This document shows positions 7,286 through 15,016 of a stretch of 36,833 nt of DNA, in pieces. The position numbers and the translations under genes are program-made. Under the pieces are notes generated by a model that ran no database searches, had not been told where the DNA came from, and saw only the letters and a list, made by a program, of their open reading frames with translations. The stretch's first letter is position 1, and each line of letters begins with the position of its first letter. This stretch comes from Pyrinomonadaceae bacterium (GTDB lineage: Bacteria > Acidobacteriota > Blastocatellia > Pyrinomonadales > Pyrinomonadaceae), in the NCBI GenBank assembly GCA_026785925.1, contig JAJAZE010000108.1, positions 1 to 36,833 on the forward strand. Direction: 5' to 3'.

Positions 7286-7302
7286 GTCAACTCTTCGTTG
7301 AC
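7286..7302. promoter_or_regulatory. Inverted repeat upstream of xylG-like gene
   Basis: GTCAAC at 7286-7291 and GTTGAC at 7297-7302 form a perfect 6-bp dyad with spacer TCTTC. It lies in the 137-nt gap before the ABC ATPase gene, about 90 nt upstream of its ATG. An operator or a small hairpin is possible; the dyad is the only evidence. Confidence 0.3.
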
Positions 7303-7393
7303 ATCTCGAAAGAGTTTCCGACATACTCGAAAAACTTATCAGGCTTGACGGTTTCCGACGACGCAAGACAACTGGCGTTAAAAATAAAAATTT

Positions 7394-8917
7394 ATGGCAC
7401 TTTTGGAGATGCGAAACATCGTCAAAGAATTTCCCGGCGTGAGGGCTTTGGACGGCGTGAGTTTCGACTTGCAGGCGGGCGAATTTCATTCGCTGGTCGG
7501 CGAAAACGGCGCGGGGAAATCTACTCTGATGAAGGTTTTGTCGGGCGTTTATCCGTTCGGAACTTATTCGGGCGATATTCTGGTTGATGATTCCGTAAGG
7601 AAATTCAACACCATTCGGGAAGCCGAACGCGCCGGTATCGCTATTATTTTTCAGGAACTTTCCCTAGTCAAAGAATTGACCGTCGGCGAAAATATCTTTT
7701 TGGGGCGCGAGCCGTCGAGGTTCGGCGTGATTGATTCGACGCTTCTCTACAAAAAAGCCGGACAACTTCTCAAAGATTTGAATCTGCCGATCAATCCGCG
7801 CACGAAAGTCGGCAATCTCGGCATCGGGCAGCAGCAATTAGTCGAAATCGCCAAGGCTTTGTCGCAGGACGCGAAAATTCTCGTGCTGGACGAACCGACC
7901 GCCGCTTTGACCGAATCGGAAGTCGAAACTTTATTCGGTATTTTGAAGGATTTGAAATCGCGCGGCGTGGGAATGATTTATATTTCGCACAAACTCGGCG
8001 AAGTTTTCGAGATGAGCGATAGAATCACAGTTTTGCGCGACGGGAAAACTGTCGGCACGAATGACGCAAAAGATTTAAACGTCGCCAAAGTCATCGCCCT
8101 GATGGTCGGGCGCGAAGTCGGCGATATTTTCCCGACGACTTCGCACGAATTCGGCGAAACGGTTCTGGAAGTAAAAAATCTTTCGGTCTACGACCTCGAC
8201 ATCGCCGGTAAAAAATTGGTCAGCGATGTTTCGTTCGCCGTGAAAAAGGGCGAAGTTTTAGGCATCGCCGGACTGATGGGCGCGGGGCGAAGCGAGCTTT
8301 TGATGGGAGTTTTCGCCGCGTGGAACGGCAAAGTTTCCGGCGATGTTTTCGTCGAAGGCGTAAAAGTTAAAATTGATTCGCCCGCCGAAGCGATTAAAAA
8401 CGGCATCGGTTTCGTCACCGAAGACCGCAAGCGATTCGGTTTGCTGCTCGAACAAACCATTCAGGACAATTCGACGCTCGCCGGACTGAAACGTATTTCC
8501 GGCGCGTTTTTAATCAACCGTTCACGCGAAACTATTGCCACCAAAAAAGTTATGAAATCCCTGCACGTCAAGGCAAATTCGCCGATGACCGTCGCCGGAA
8601 CTCTGTCGGGCGGCAACCAGCAAAAAGTCGTTTTGGGAAAATGGCTGCTGACGAATCCGAAGGTTTTATTCCTCGACGAACCGACGCGCGGCATTGATGT
8701 CGGCGCAAAACAGGAAATTTACGCGGAAATCAACAAACTCGCCAAAGAAGGTTTAGCAATCGTGATGGTTTCGAGCGAACTGCCGGAAGTTTTGGGACTT
8801 TCCGACCGCGTTCTGGTGCTGCACGAAGGGAAATTGAGCGGCGAATTTACCAAAACCGAAGCCACGCCGGAAAAAGTAATGGTCGCGGCAACCGGCGAAT
8901 CGAAAGCATTATTTTGA
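7394..8917 (+). CDS. xylG: Sugar ABC transporter ATP-binding protein, XylG-like
   Basis: A 507 aa double ATPase of the CUT2 family, which energises import of monosaccharides such as xylose. The first ABC domain (about 3-240) has Walker A GENGAGKST at 36-44, a Q-loop in FQELSLV, the degenerate signature GIGQQQ and Walker B ILVLDEPTAAL. The second (about 253-500) has the family's degenerate Walker A GLMGAGRS, the signature LSGGNQQ and FLDEPTRGIDVG. The GTYSGDI segment after the first Walker A is typical of XylG rather than RbsA or MglA. The permease follows after a toxin-antitoxin insertion. No xylF binding-protein gene is adjacent. No Shine-Dalgarno precedes the ATG. Family is certain; xylose specificity is probable only. 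Confidence 0.88.
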   Translation: MALLEMRNIVKEFPGVRALDGVSFDLQAGEFHSLVGENGAGKSTLMKVLSGVYPFGTYSGDILVDDSVRKFNTIREAERAGIAIIFQELSLVKELTVGENIFLGREPSRFGVIDSTLLYKKAGQLLKDLNLPINPRTKVGNLGIGQQQLVEIAKALSQDAKILVLDEPTAALTESEVETLFGILKDLKSRGVGMIYISHKLGEVFEMSDRITVLRDGKTVGTNDAKDLNVAKVIALMVGREVGDIFPTTSHEFGETVLEVKNLSVYDLDIAGKKLVSDVSFAVKKGEVLGIAGLMGAGRSELLMGVFAAWNGKVSGDVFVEGVKVKIDSPAEAIKNGIGFVTEDRKRFGLLLEQTIQDNSTLAGLKRISGAFLINRSRETIATKKVMKSLHVKANSPMTVAGTLSGGNQQKVVLGKWLLTNPKVLFLDEPTRGIDVGAKQEIYAEINKLAKEGLAIVMVSSELPEVLGLSDRVLVLHEGKLSGEFTKTEATPEKVMVAATGESKALF

Positions 8918-8944
8918 TAACGATATGTAGCAATAATTGTTATC
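8916..8944. promoter_or_regulatory. Inverted repeat, candidate ParD operator
   Basis: GATAAC at 8916-8921 and GTTATC at 8939-8944 form a dyad, with two further symmetrical matches inside each arm. It overlaps the xylG stop codon and lies 37 nt upstream of the antitoxin ATG. ParD-type ribbon-helix-helix antitoxins autorepress from such palindromes, so this is the likely operator. The antitoxin has a good Shine-Dalgarno, GAGGT at 8969-8973. Confidence 0.5.
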
Positions 8945-8981
8945 CGGTGATAAAATTTTCCGAAAAGCGAGGTAGATTTTT

Positions 8982-9266
8982 ATGAATGTTTCATTGACGA
9001 AAGAACTGGAAAATTTTATCGGCGAACTGGTTGCCAGCGGAATGTATTACTCGGCGAGCGAAGTCGTGCGCGACGGTTTGCGGCTTTTGAAAGAGCAGGA
9101 AGCGTTGAAAAAAATGCGTGTCGAAGAACTTCGCGCCGAAATTATGCTCGGAATTAAAGATTTGAAAACAGGAAATTCGATGTCGTTTACTTCAGAAGAG
9201 GAAATTTTTCAGGAAATCAAAAAGCGCGGGCAGAAACGACTCGACAAAAAGAGGAACGGTAAATGA
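8982..9266 (+). CDS. parD: ParD-like type II antitoxin
   Basis: A 94 aa ribbon-helix-helix antitoxin of the ParD/CC2985 type. The N-terminal strand MNVSLTKEL is followed by the two helices ENFIGELVASGMY and SASEVVRDGLRLLKEQE, the standard DNA-binding fold. The charged C-terminal part (about 45-94) is the toxin-binding tail. It should neutralise the ParE-like toxin that follows and repress its own promoter. The start is supported by GAGGT 8 nt upstream. Its stop overlaps the toxin start by ATGA. The pair sits between the xylG and xylH-like genes, an unusual place for a toxin-antitoxin module. Confidence 0.9.
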   Translation: MNVSLTKELENFIGELVASGMYYSASEVVRDGLRLLKEQEALKKMRVEELRAEIMLGIKDLKTGNSMSFTSEEEIFQEIKKRGQKRLDKKRNGK

Positions 9267-9598
9267 ACGATTTAGTTTCCTCGACGCTTCGCCGAATCGA
9301 GATTGCCGAACGCGCATTGAGCGACCTCGAAGAAATTTGGGTTCACTTTCCTGAAACGAACGAAAAAACCGCCGACAAAATTTTAAGACAAATCACGGAA
9401 AAATTTCCGAAACTGTTGAATTTTCCCGAAATGGGCAAAGAACGAAACGACTTGTTAGTTGGTTTGCGAAGTTTCCCGACCGGCAAATTTATAATTTTCT
9501 ATCAGAAAACTGATTTGGGAATTGAAATTGTTCGTGTATTCCACAGTTCGAGAGATATTCAGCAAGTTTTCGATGAAATGATTCCGCTTGAGCCGTAA
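9263..9598 (+). CDS. parE: ParE/RelE-family toxin
   Basis: A 111 aa protein of the ParE/RelE toxin superfamily. RIEIAERALSDLEEIWVHF is the N-terminal strand and helices, LLVGLRSFPTGKFIIFYQ the central strands with the conserved Arg, and IEIVRVFHSSRDIQQVF the final strand and helix. ParE members poison DNA gyrase and RelE members cleave mRNA; the sequence favours ParE, but the target is inferred. The first eight residues extend beyond the usual domain, though the ATG overlapping the antitoxin stop is the natural start. The xylH-like gene begins only 6 nt after the toxin stop, so the pair is probably co-transcribed with the permease. Confidence 0.88.
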   Translation: MNDLVSSTLRRIEIAERALSDLEEIWVHFPETNEKTADKILRQITEKFPKLLNFPEMGKERNDLLVGLRSFPTGKFIIFYQKTDLGIEIVRVFHSSRDIQQVFDEMIPLEP

Positions 9599-9604
9599 AA
9601 AATT

Positions 9605-10753
9605 ATGAGTGAAACAGCAGAAAAATCGGGTTTTAAGATAGAAACTTCGTCGCTTCGGGCTTACACGATGCTCGGCGCGATGACTTTGGTTTGGCTGTTC
9701 TTTTACTGGCAGACCGACGGCATTTTCTTAAGCCCGCGCAATCTTTCCAATCTGATGCTGCAAACTTCCGTGACGGGAATTTTGGCGGTCGGAATGCTGA
9801 TGCTGATCGTCGCCGGACAGATTGATTTGTCGGTCGGCTCAGTCTTGGGACTGGCAGGCGGCACGGCGGCGATTGCGATGGCAAACGGCTACGGACTCGG
9901 ATTTTCGATTTTAGCGGCGGTCGCCGTCGGGGTAATCATCGGCGTTTTTCAGGGAAGTTTAACGGCGTATTTGAATATTCCCGCCTTTATCGTCACGCTC
10001 GGCGGATTGCTCGCGTGGCGCGGCGCGGTCAAATTCGTGACGCAAAGCGAGACGATTCCGGTCGCCGACGCAACTTTCCGATCAATCGGGCAGAGTTATA
10101 TTCCGCCGTTCGTCGGCTGGATTCTGGCGGGAACGGCGATTTTGTTTGTTTTGCTGATGACTTACAAAAAGATCGGCGTGAGCCGGGAATTTGACGAAAC
10201 CAGCGCGAATAATCCGACGGCGGAAATTCTCAGATCGCTGCTGCCGATTGCCGGCATCGCCATTTTTATTTATGAGATGAACGCTTATTTGGGCGTGCCG
10301 ATTCCGGTTCTGATATTTTTGGTTGTCGCTCTTTTAGGCTATTTCATCACCAACAATACGACTTTCGGACGTTATCTTTACGCCATCGGCGGCAACGCGG
10401 ACGCGGCGCGGCTGTCGGGAATCAATAACAAAATTAACATTTTAAAAGTTTTCGCCCTTTTGGGAGCGTTGACCGGAATCGCTTCGATAATTTTCACGGC
10501 GCGGGTCGGTTCGGCTTCGCCCGATGCCGGAACTCTGAAGGAACTCGACGCGATTGCAGCGTGTGTTATCGGCGGCGCGAGTCTGGTCGGCGGACGCGGC
10601 ACAATTTTCGGAGCGTGTCTGGGCGCGTTGATTATGGCGAGCCTCGACAACGGAATGTCGCTGCTCAACGTGCGCGATTTTATGCAGGAAATTATCAAAG
10701 GTTCGATTCTGGTCGCGGCGGTCGGGCTGGATATGGCTGGCAAAAAAAGTTAG
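9605..10753 (+). CDS. xylH: Sugar ABC transporter permease, XylH-like
   Basis: A 382 aa inner-membrane permease of the BPD_transp_2 (CUT2) family. About ten hydrophobic segments are visible from residue 18 to the C terminus. The typical motifs are AVGMLMLIVAGQIDLSVGS, IPAFIVTLGG, GRYLYAIGGNADAARLSGI (the ATPase-contact loop) and GTLKELDAIAACVIGGASL. It should form the membrane channel for the XylG-like ATPase. The long central soluble stretch (about 190-215) is typical of XylH. No binding protein is encoded next to it. It lies directly after the ParD/ParE pair, which splits the transporter operon. The gene ends in a convergent region rich in inverted repeats. Confidence 0.88.
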   Translation: MSETAEKSGFKIETSSLRAYTMLGAMTLVWLFFYWQTDGIFLSPRNLSNLMLQTSVTGILAVGMLMLIVAGQIDLSVGSVLGLAGGTAAIAMANGYGLGFSILAAVAVGVIIGVFQGSLTAYLNIPAFIVTLGGLLAWRGAVKFVTQSETIPVADATFRSIGQSYIPPFVGWILAGTAILFVLLMTYKKIGVSREFDETSANNPTAEILRSLLPIAGIAIFIYEMNAYLGVPIPVLIFLVVALLGYFITNNTTFGRYLYAIGGNADAARLSGINNKINILKVFALLGALTGIASIIFTARVGSASPDAGTLKELDAIAACVIGGASLVGGRGTIFGACLGALIMASLDNGMSLLNVRDFMQEIIKGSILVAAVGLDMAGKKS

Positions 10754-10762
10754 GACTGCTTT

Positions 10763-10879
10763 TATAAACCGTGTTCGGCGTTTGATGGTGACAGGATAAA
10801 TCGCCGACGGCTCTTAACATCGCGTCTGTTCATTCTTCAGAGCCGCCAGAGCGGTTAAAGATCGAATGTATGGTTTATA
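10763..10879. other. Structured inverted-repeat region, possible RNA or repeat element
   Basis: Three nested or adjacent helices can be drawn. An outer 8-bp pair joins TATAAACC (10763-10770) to GGTTTATA (10872-10879). A 6-bp hairpin joins TCGGCG (10775-10780) to CGCCGA (10802-10807). A directly adjoining 7-bp hairpin joins CGGCTCT (10808-10814) to AGAGCCG (10839-10845). The layout is like a multi-helix junction. It lies between convergent genes, so it is not placed as a riboswitch. It may be a small RNA, a terminator cluster or a mobile palindromic element. Confidence 0.4.
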
Positions 10880-10882
10880 GGC

Positions 10883-10930
10883 GGAGCGTGTCAGTAGCCT
10901 GACCGTGAGAAAGGGCTGCTGACACGCTCC
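10883..10930. repeat. Long hairpin repeat in convergent region
   Basis: Arms 10883-10899 and 10914-10930 pair at 16 of 17 positions around a 14-nt loop; the arm begins GGAGCGTGTCAG. There is no T tract on either side. It resembles a REP-like palindromic element more than an intrinsic terminator, though it could still protect or end transcripts between the convergent xylH-like and glycosidase genes. Confidence 0.65.
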
Positions 10931-10994
10931 CGGTTCCTCGTATATTCAATCCTTTATCTGCTCTAATCGCTCGATTATTCGCTTTCTCTGCCTC

Positions 10995-11028
10995 TTTCCC
11001 AGCCTGCGGATTTCCGAAGGCTGGGAAA
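10995..11028. terminator. Near-perfect hairpin, candidate bidirectional terminator
   Basis: TTTCCCAGCCT (10995-11005) pairs fully with AGGCTGGGAAA (11018-11028). The interior CGGA-TT-TCCG extends the stem. A short run CCGTTTT follows on the plus strand. It lies 47 nt beyond the 3' end of the minus-strand glycosidase and about 240 nt after the xylH-like stop. The weak T tract lowers certainty. Confidence 0.5.
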
Positions 11029-11074
11029 ACCGTTTTGAGATGGCTGACGGTTAGATAAAGTTAATGGCGCACAA

Positions 11075-13774
11075 TTATTTTATCTGACGCGCCGCCGTCA
11101 GGGGCAATAGAATTTCACGTTTGACATACGAATCCTTTTGACCGGCGAAAGAGATTTGCAGCCGTTTTTCACTTTCCGTCTCCGTCGAAATTTTTACGCC
11201 TTCGATTTCCTTAAATGTCTGTGACGATCTGACGTTCAAATCATAATTCCGACCGCCGCGCCCTTCGAGAATCAAAAACAAACCGTTTTTGCGTGCCTGC
11301 GCTTTGATTATTCGCAAGCCGACATTTTCCGCGCCCGCGACGAGCATTGGCGGAACCAGATAAACCTCTGTCCCTTCCGTGTATTCAAAAGCGATTTCCA
11401 CCGGCGAATTTGCCAAATCGAACTCAACTTCCGCCTGTTGTCCGTCGCCATTCGGTTTTATTTGAAAAGCGATTTTTTTGCCGTTGGCGGTGACGTTTCT
11501 GATCAGAGCATCGAGCGGGAAAGACGAAGCCAAAACCAGATTGACCGATTGATTATTGGTTCGATTGGCGGCGACAATCGTCATTTTCCCGGTGCCGCGT
11601 TTGAGTTTGAAATCAATCTGCGAAGCTCCGGCGCGAACGCCTCTAACTTCCAATTCATTCCAGTTTGCCGGAATCTGCGGCGCGAATTTCAGCGTTTTTC
11701 CGGCGTTCGACGCTTCGATGCCGAGCATTCCGCGCATCACGGGTGAAATAACCATCGCTTCGGACCAAACCTGATGATGCGACGAGCGACCGAAAGGCGC
11801 GTTGAAGTCGCCCGAAAGCAGTTCGGTCACATAGCCGAGCGCGTTGGAATAAGTCAGCAGGGAATTCGCCATCAAAGCCTGATAACCGATGTGCGGGCGA
11901 CCGTAGTTATAAGCCGCGACCGATTGCCAGCCGGTGAAAAGTCCCCAAACCGAGCCGTAATGATATGAAAGCGGATCATATAATCGGCTGTCGTTGGCGA
12001 TGATTCTCGCGCCCCAATCGGTAGCGATTTTTGCGCTGCCGAGATGATCAATCTGTTTTTGAGCGCGTTCGTCCGACAGAGTTTTCCACCACAAAGGCAC
12101 GGCGGGCAAAACCGTGTCTTCATCGTAAATTTTAGCGTTTTGCAGTTCGTTCAATCGCGCCTGTCGGCGTTCGAGATTTGGTCCCGGCTCAGCCTTGATC
12201 GGTTCTTTGCGCGGCAATTGAGTCGCGTAAGCGTAGAAACCTTTGTCTTTCAGCCAATATATTTTCTCCATCGCAGCGCGAGTTTTTTCGGCGTTGACCT
12301 GAGCGCGTTCCGCCGTCGTTTTATCGCCCAACGCTTCCGCCATTTCCGCCAAATCTTTTGACGCTTTGATCCACGCGCCCTGCATATAAATTTCTTCGTG
12401 CGGCGGATAAAGCGCACCGCCTTCGACCCAGCCGTGTCCGAATTTGGTATTTTCGATTAAATCGTTGCCGTCCGTGTCGGTGGCTTCGGTAAATTTATAC
12501 GCTTTTTGGATTGAATCCCAATTCGCTTTCAGAAATTCGAGGTCGCCCGAAGCGCGGAAATAATCGGCGTTGGCGATAATGTAAAGCGGTGTCGCGTCCG
12601 CCGAATTCCACGGATACGGATAGCCTTTGAACCAATCGATCTGCGCCGCGCTCTGCGAAATTTCGTGCGGAATTTTGCCGTCTTCGCGCTGGTATTTCTT
12701 CAGAAATTCAATGGCGGTTTTCGTCGTCGCAAAGTCGCCTTCGCTCGTCGTCGCAAAAACCGTCCAGAGCGCGTCGCGCCCAAAAAACCAAGCAAAGCCG
12801 GGACGTTCCGATTCGCCGGAAGTGCGAAAACCGGCGAGCAAACCCGTTCCCAAAAACGGGTTGGTCGCCACGCCTTTATCCACGCCGATTTTCGCCCACG
12901 CGAAAGCCGTGTTCAAACGCTCGTCCGGCGTTTTGACGTTAGTCGTGCGGTCGAGAAAATCTTCGTAATAACGCACGTTTTTCTCGTAAAGCGGAAGAGC
13001 GTTTGTCAGCAGGTTTTTATAAACCGCAACGGCTTTGTCGCGTCCGTCAGTGCTTCCGGCGATGACGATGGGGACGAAATTTTTCGCCGCTTGTTCCGGC
13101 GAAATTTGCAAAACGTATTTCACGGGAACGTCTTTCGGCTCTTCCTGATACGGATTCAGCGAAACATCTTTGGCATTCGGCGAACCGACGATCCCGTAAA
13201 ATTTCTGCGTTTCTTCGCCGATAAAATAGTATTTTTCCTTCTCGTCCTGCCCGACAAACGGAGTCATCGTATTGCCCGCCCACATCAGTTTCAATTTCGG
13301 ACGAAACGATACGGCAACCGTCATCGGCAAAGTCGTTTTGATGTCGAGCAGAACGATCAAACCCTGTTCTTCAACCGGCGCGTAGACGATTTGCCGGACG
13401 GTAAAAGCGGCGTGCGAATAAGTGAAAAGCGTCGCTTCGGGGCGCACCTCGATATTCGTCAGAATATCTTTGCCGCTAAAAGGCAGATTGTAGCCTTCGA
13501 TCTGAAAATCGAGCGCGAAATCATCGAGAATTTTCAGAGGATAAATCCACGCCTCCATATTTCGATGCTCATACCCGAAAGCCGCCGATTTGCGCCCGAT
13601 CACATCGTAAAACGAACCGTTCTGCGTCCGCCGCGCAAGCTGTAGACGGCTGCTCGGCAAATCTTTTTTGGGAATCAATTGATTTTCGGTTTGCGCCTCC
13701 ATACTTACCGAACACAGCAATAAAATCAGCAGAGATATGACTGAAAACCGGTAGTTTGATTTGATGTTTTTCAT
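11075..13774 (-). CDS. Secreted glycogen-debranching-like glycosidase
   Basis: An 899 aa exported protein. A signal peptide of about 27 residues (KNIKSNY, a hydrophobic core SVISLLILLLCSV, then SMEA) is followed by an N-terminal beta-sandwich to about residue 260. Next comes an (alpha/alpha)6 catalytic region with ERPGFAWFFGRDALWTVFA, GKIPHEISQ, YPWNSADATPLYII, GHGWVEGGALYPPHEEIYMQ and TDWGARII. A C-terminal beta domain begins near 700. This arrangement fits amylo-alpha-1,6-glucosidases and related GH15/GH133-like enzymes. It probably trims alpha-glucans in the periplasm. The ATG at 13774 is preferred because it starts the signal peptide; the frame is open to 13828. It is last in the alpha-glucoside run of minus-strand genes. 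Confidence 0.82.
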   Translation of the reverse strand: MKNIKSNYRFSVISLLILLLCSVSMEAQTENQLIPKKDLPSSRLQLARRTQNGSFYDVIGRKSAAFGYEHRNMEAWIYPLKILDDFALDFQIEGYNLPFSGKDILTNIEVRPEATLFTYSHAAFTVRQIVYAPVEEQGLIVLLDIKTTLPMTVAVSFRPKLKLMWAGNTMTPFVGQDEKEKYYFIGEETQKFYGIVGSPNAKDVSLNPYQEEPKDVPVKYVLQISPEQAAKNFVPIVIAGSTDGRDKAVAVYKNLLTNALPLYEKNVRYYEDFLDRTTNVKTPDERLNTAFAWAKIGVDKGVATNPFLGTGLLAGFRTSGESERPGFAWFFGRDALWTVFATTSEGDFATTKTAIEFLKKYQREDGKIPHEISQSAAQIDWFKGYPYPWNSADATPLYIIANADYFRASGDLEFLKANWDSIQKAYKFTEATDTDGNDLIENTKFGHGWVEGGALYPPHEEIYMQGAWIKASKDLAEMAEALGDKTTAERAQVNAEKTRAAMEKIYWLKDKGFYAYATQLPRKEPIKAEPGPNLERRQARLNELQNAKIYDEDTVLPAVPLWWKTLSDERAQKQIDHLGSAKIATDWGARIIANDSRLYDPLSYHYGSVWGLFTGWQSVAAYNYGRPHIGYQALMANSLLTYSNALGYVTELLSGDFNAPFGRSSHHQVWSEAMVISPVMRGMLGIEASNAGKTLKFAPQIPANWNELEVRGVRAGASQIDFKLKRGTGKMTIVAANRTNNQSVNLVLASSFPLDALIRNVTANGKKIAFQIKPNGDGQQAEVEFDLANSPVEIAFEYTEGTEVYLVPPMLVAGAENVGLRIIKAQARKNGLFLILEGRGGRNYDLNVRSSQTFKEIEGVKISTETESEKRLQISFAGQKDSYVKREILLPLTAARQIK

Positions 13775-13972
13775 AAATGTGTTTTCGATTCGAGATTCAA
13801 ATTCATCAGTTATTACCATAAATGCCACAACAAAAAATTCAACTGCTTGCCTCTCTACTCCAATGCTTCGAGAACATCAGAGTATCACCGCCGCCGTTCA
13901 ATTCATCATCCCATCTCCTTTCGTTTCCGAACAGTTCTGAAAGTCGTGTTGCCGCTGAATGATGTTATTTCG

Positions 13973-14842
13973 TTAAAATTCCGGCGGCAAATCGGGCATC
14001 GCGCCGGGTTGCGACGCGACGAACGCGCCGACTCGATTAGCAAATTGATTTATTTCATCCAAACTCCAGCCGCGCAAAAATCCGTGCGTCAGCGCGGCGG
14101 TAAAAGCGTCGCCCGCGCCGATGGTGTCGGCGATTTCGATTTTCACGCCGCCGTTTTCGCTTGCTTCATTCGCCGCCGACAGCAAACTGCCGCTTGCGCC
14201 GCGTGTCAGACAAATCAGCCGCAAATTAAATTTTTCGCGCAGATTTTTCAACTGTTCCGTTTCGTTTCCGCCTGCGACGGTCAACATTTCGCAAATCTTC
14301 GGCAACTCTTCGTTGTTCAATTTAACAATGTTCGCCGACTCCAAAGATTCGCGCAGGATTTCCGCCGAATAATAATTCTGCCGCAGATTAACATCGAAAA
14401 TCCGCAGACAATCGCGCCGCGTCAGTTTCACGAATTCTCGAATCGTCCGCCGCGAAAACTCGTTTCTTTGAGCGAGCGTCCCGAAACAAACCGCGTCGCA
14501 GACTTTCGCCAAATCGCGCCAATCCGCCGTCAAATCGAGGTAATCCCACGCGACATTTTCGGTGATTTCATAACTCGGCTGACCGTTTTCAAGCGAAACT
14601 TTGACGTTTCCGGTTTGATATTCCGCATCTTTTTGAACGTGTGAAACATCCGCGCCGACTCGTTCCAAATTCCGCAAAATCTCGTTTCCGGCAGCATCAT
14701 TTCCGACGCGGCTGACGACGATTCCGTGATCGCCGAGCCGCTTGGAAATATACGCAAAGTTCGCCGGTGCGCCGCCGGGTCGTTTGCCCGCCGGCAGCAA
14801 ATCCCAGAGAATTTCGCCGATGCCGATTGTTTTGTATTTCAC
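13973..14842 (-). CDS. Fructokinase, PfkB carbohydrate kinase family
   Basis: A ribokinase-superfamily sugar kinase of about 289 aa, predicted to phosphorylate fructose to fructose 6-phosphate. The N terminus KYKTIGIGEILWDLLPAG, then GGAPANFAYISKRLG, is typical of bacterial fructokinases. RIFDVNLRQNYY and LNNEEL lie in the middle, and the PfkB active-site signature DTIGAGDAFTAALTHG near the C terminus supplies the catalytic Asp. The GTG at 14842 is chosen because it begins directly at the domain. The only in-frame ATG, at 14941, would place the N terminus in a palindromic repeat. There is no clear Shine-Dalgarno. Next to two alpha-glucosidases and a disaccharide transporter, fructose from sucrose or a sucrose isomer is the likely substrate. 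Confidence 0.85.
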   Translation of the reverse strand: MKYKTIGIGEILWDLLPAGKRPGGAPANFAYISKRLGDHGIVVSRVGNDAAGNEILRNLERVGADVSHVQKDAEYQTGNVKVSLENGQPSYEITENVAWDYLDLTADWRDLAKVCDAVCFGTLAQRNEFSRRTIREFVKLTRRDCLRIFDVNLRQNYYSAEILRESLESANIVKLNNEELPKICEMLTVAGGNETEQLKNLREKFNLRLICLTRGASGSLLSAANEASENGGVKIEIADTIGAGDAFTAALTHGFLRGWSLDEINQFANRVGAFVASQPGAMPDLPPEF

Positions 14843-14905
14843 ATTAATTTTCGCTGCAAATTGCGCGGTTGAAAAAGAATATCGCCGGAAATTGCCCTCA
14901 ACGTA

Positions 14906-14976
14906 AAACAGGCTGTCAGCCTGTTTATTTCGAGAGCGCACGAGTCGGCGGTCGGAACAGGCTGACAGCCTGTTCC
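14906..14976. repeat. Pair of perfect palindromes between GH13 and fructokinase
   Basis: Palindrome 1 (14906-14926) has arms AAACAGGCTG and CAGCCTGTTT around one T. Palindrome 2 (14954-14976) has arms GGAACAGGCTG and CAGCCTGTTCC around one A. They share the AACAGGCTG core and are 27 nt apart. They fill part of the 174-nt gap between the cytoplasmic GH13 and the kinase. A REP-like or processing element is likely. Confidence 0.85.
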
Positions 14977-15016
14977 ACAGTTGCCGCCATATCCAACTGC
15001 GTAACTTCTATTTCGC

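Noticed and set aside
10763-10879. Riboswitch call for the structured region
   Set aside because: It lies at the 3' ends of convergent genes, with no downstream gene in either direction to control.
12665-13645. Plus-strand 326-codon open frame
   Set aside because: It is antisense to the well-supported secreted glycosidase, and its product is Arg/Phe-rich with no recognisable motif.
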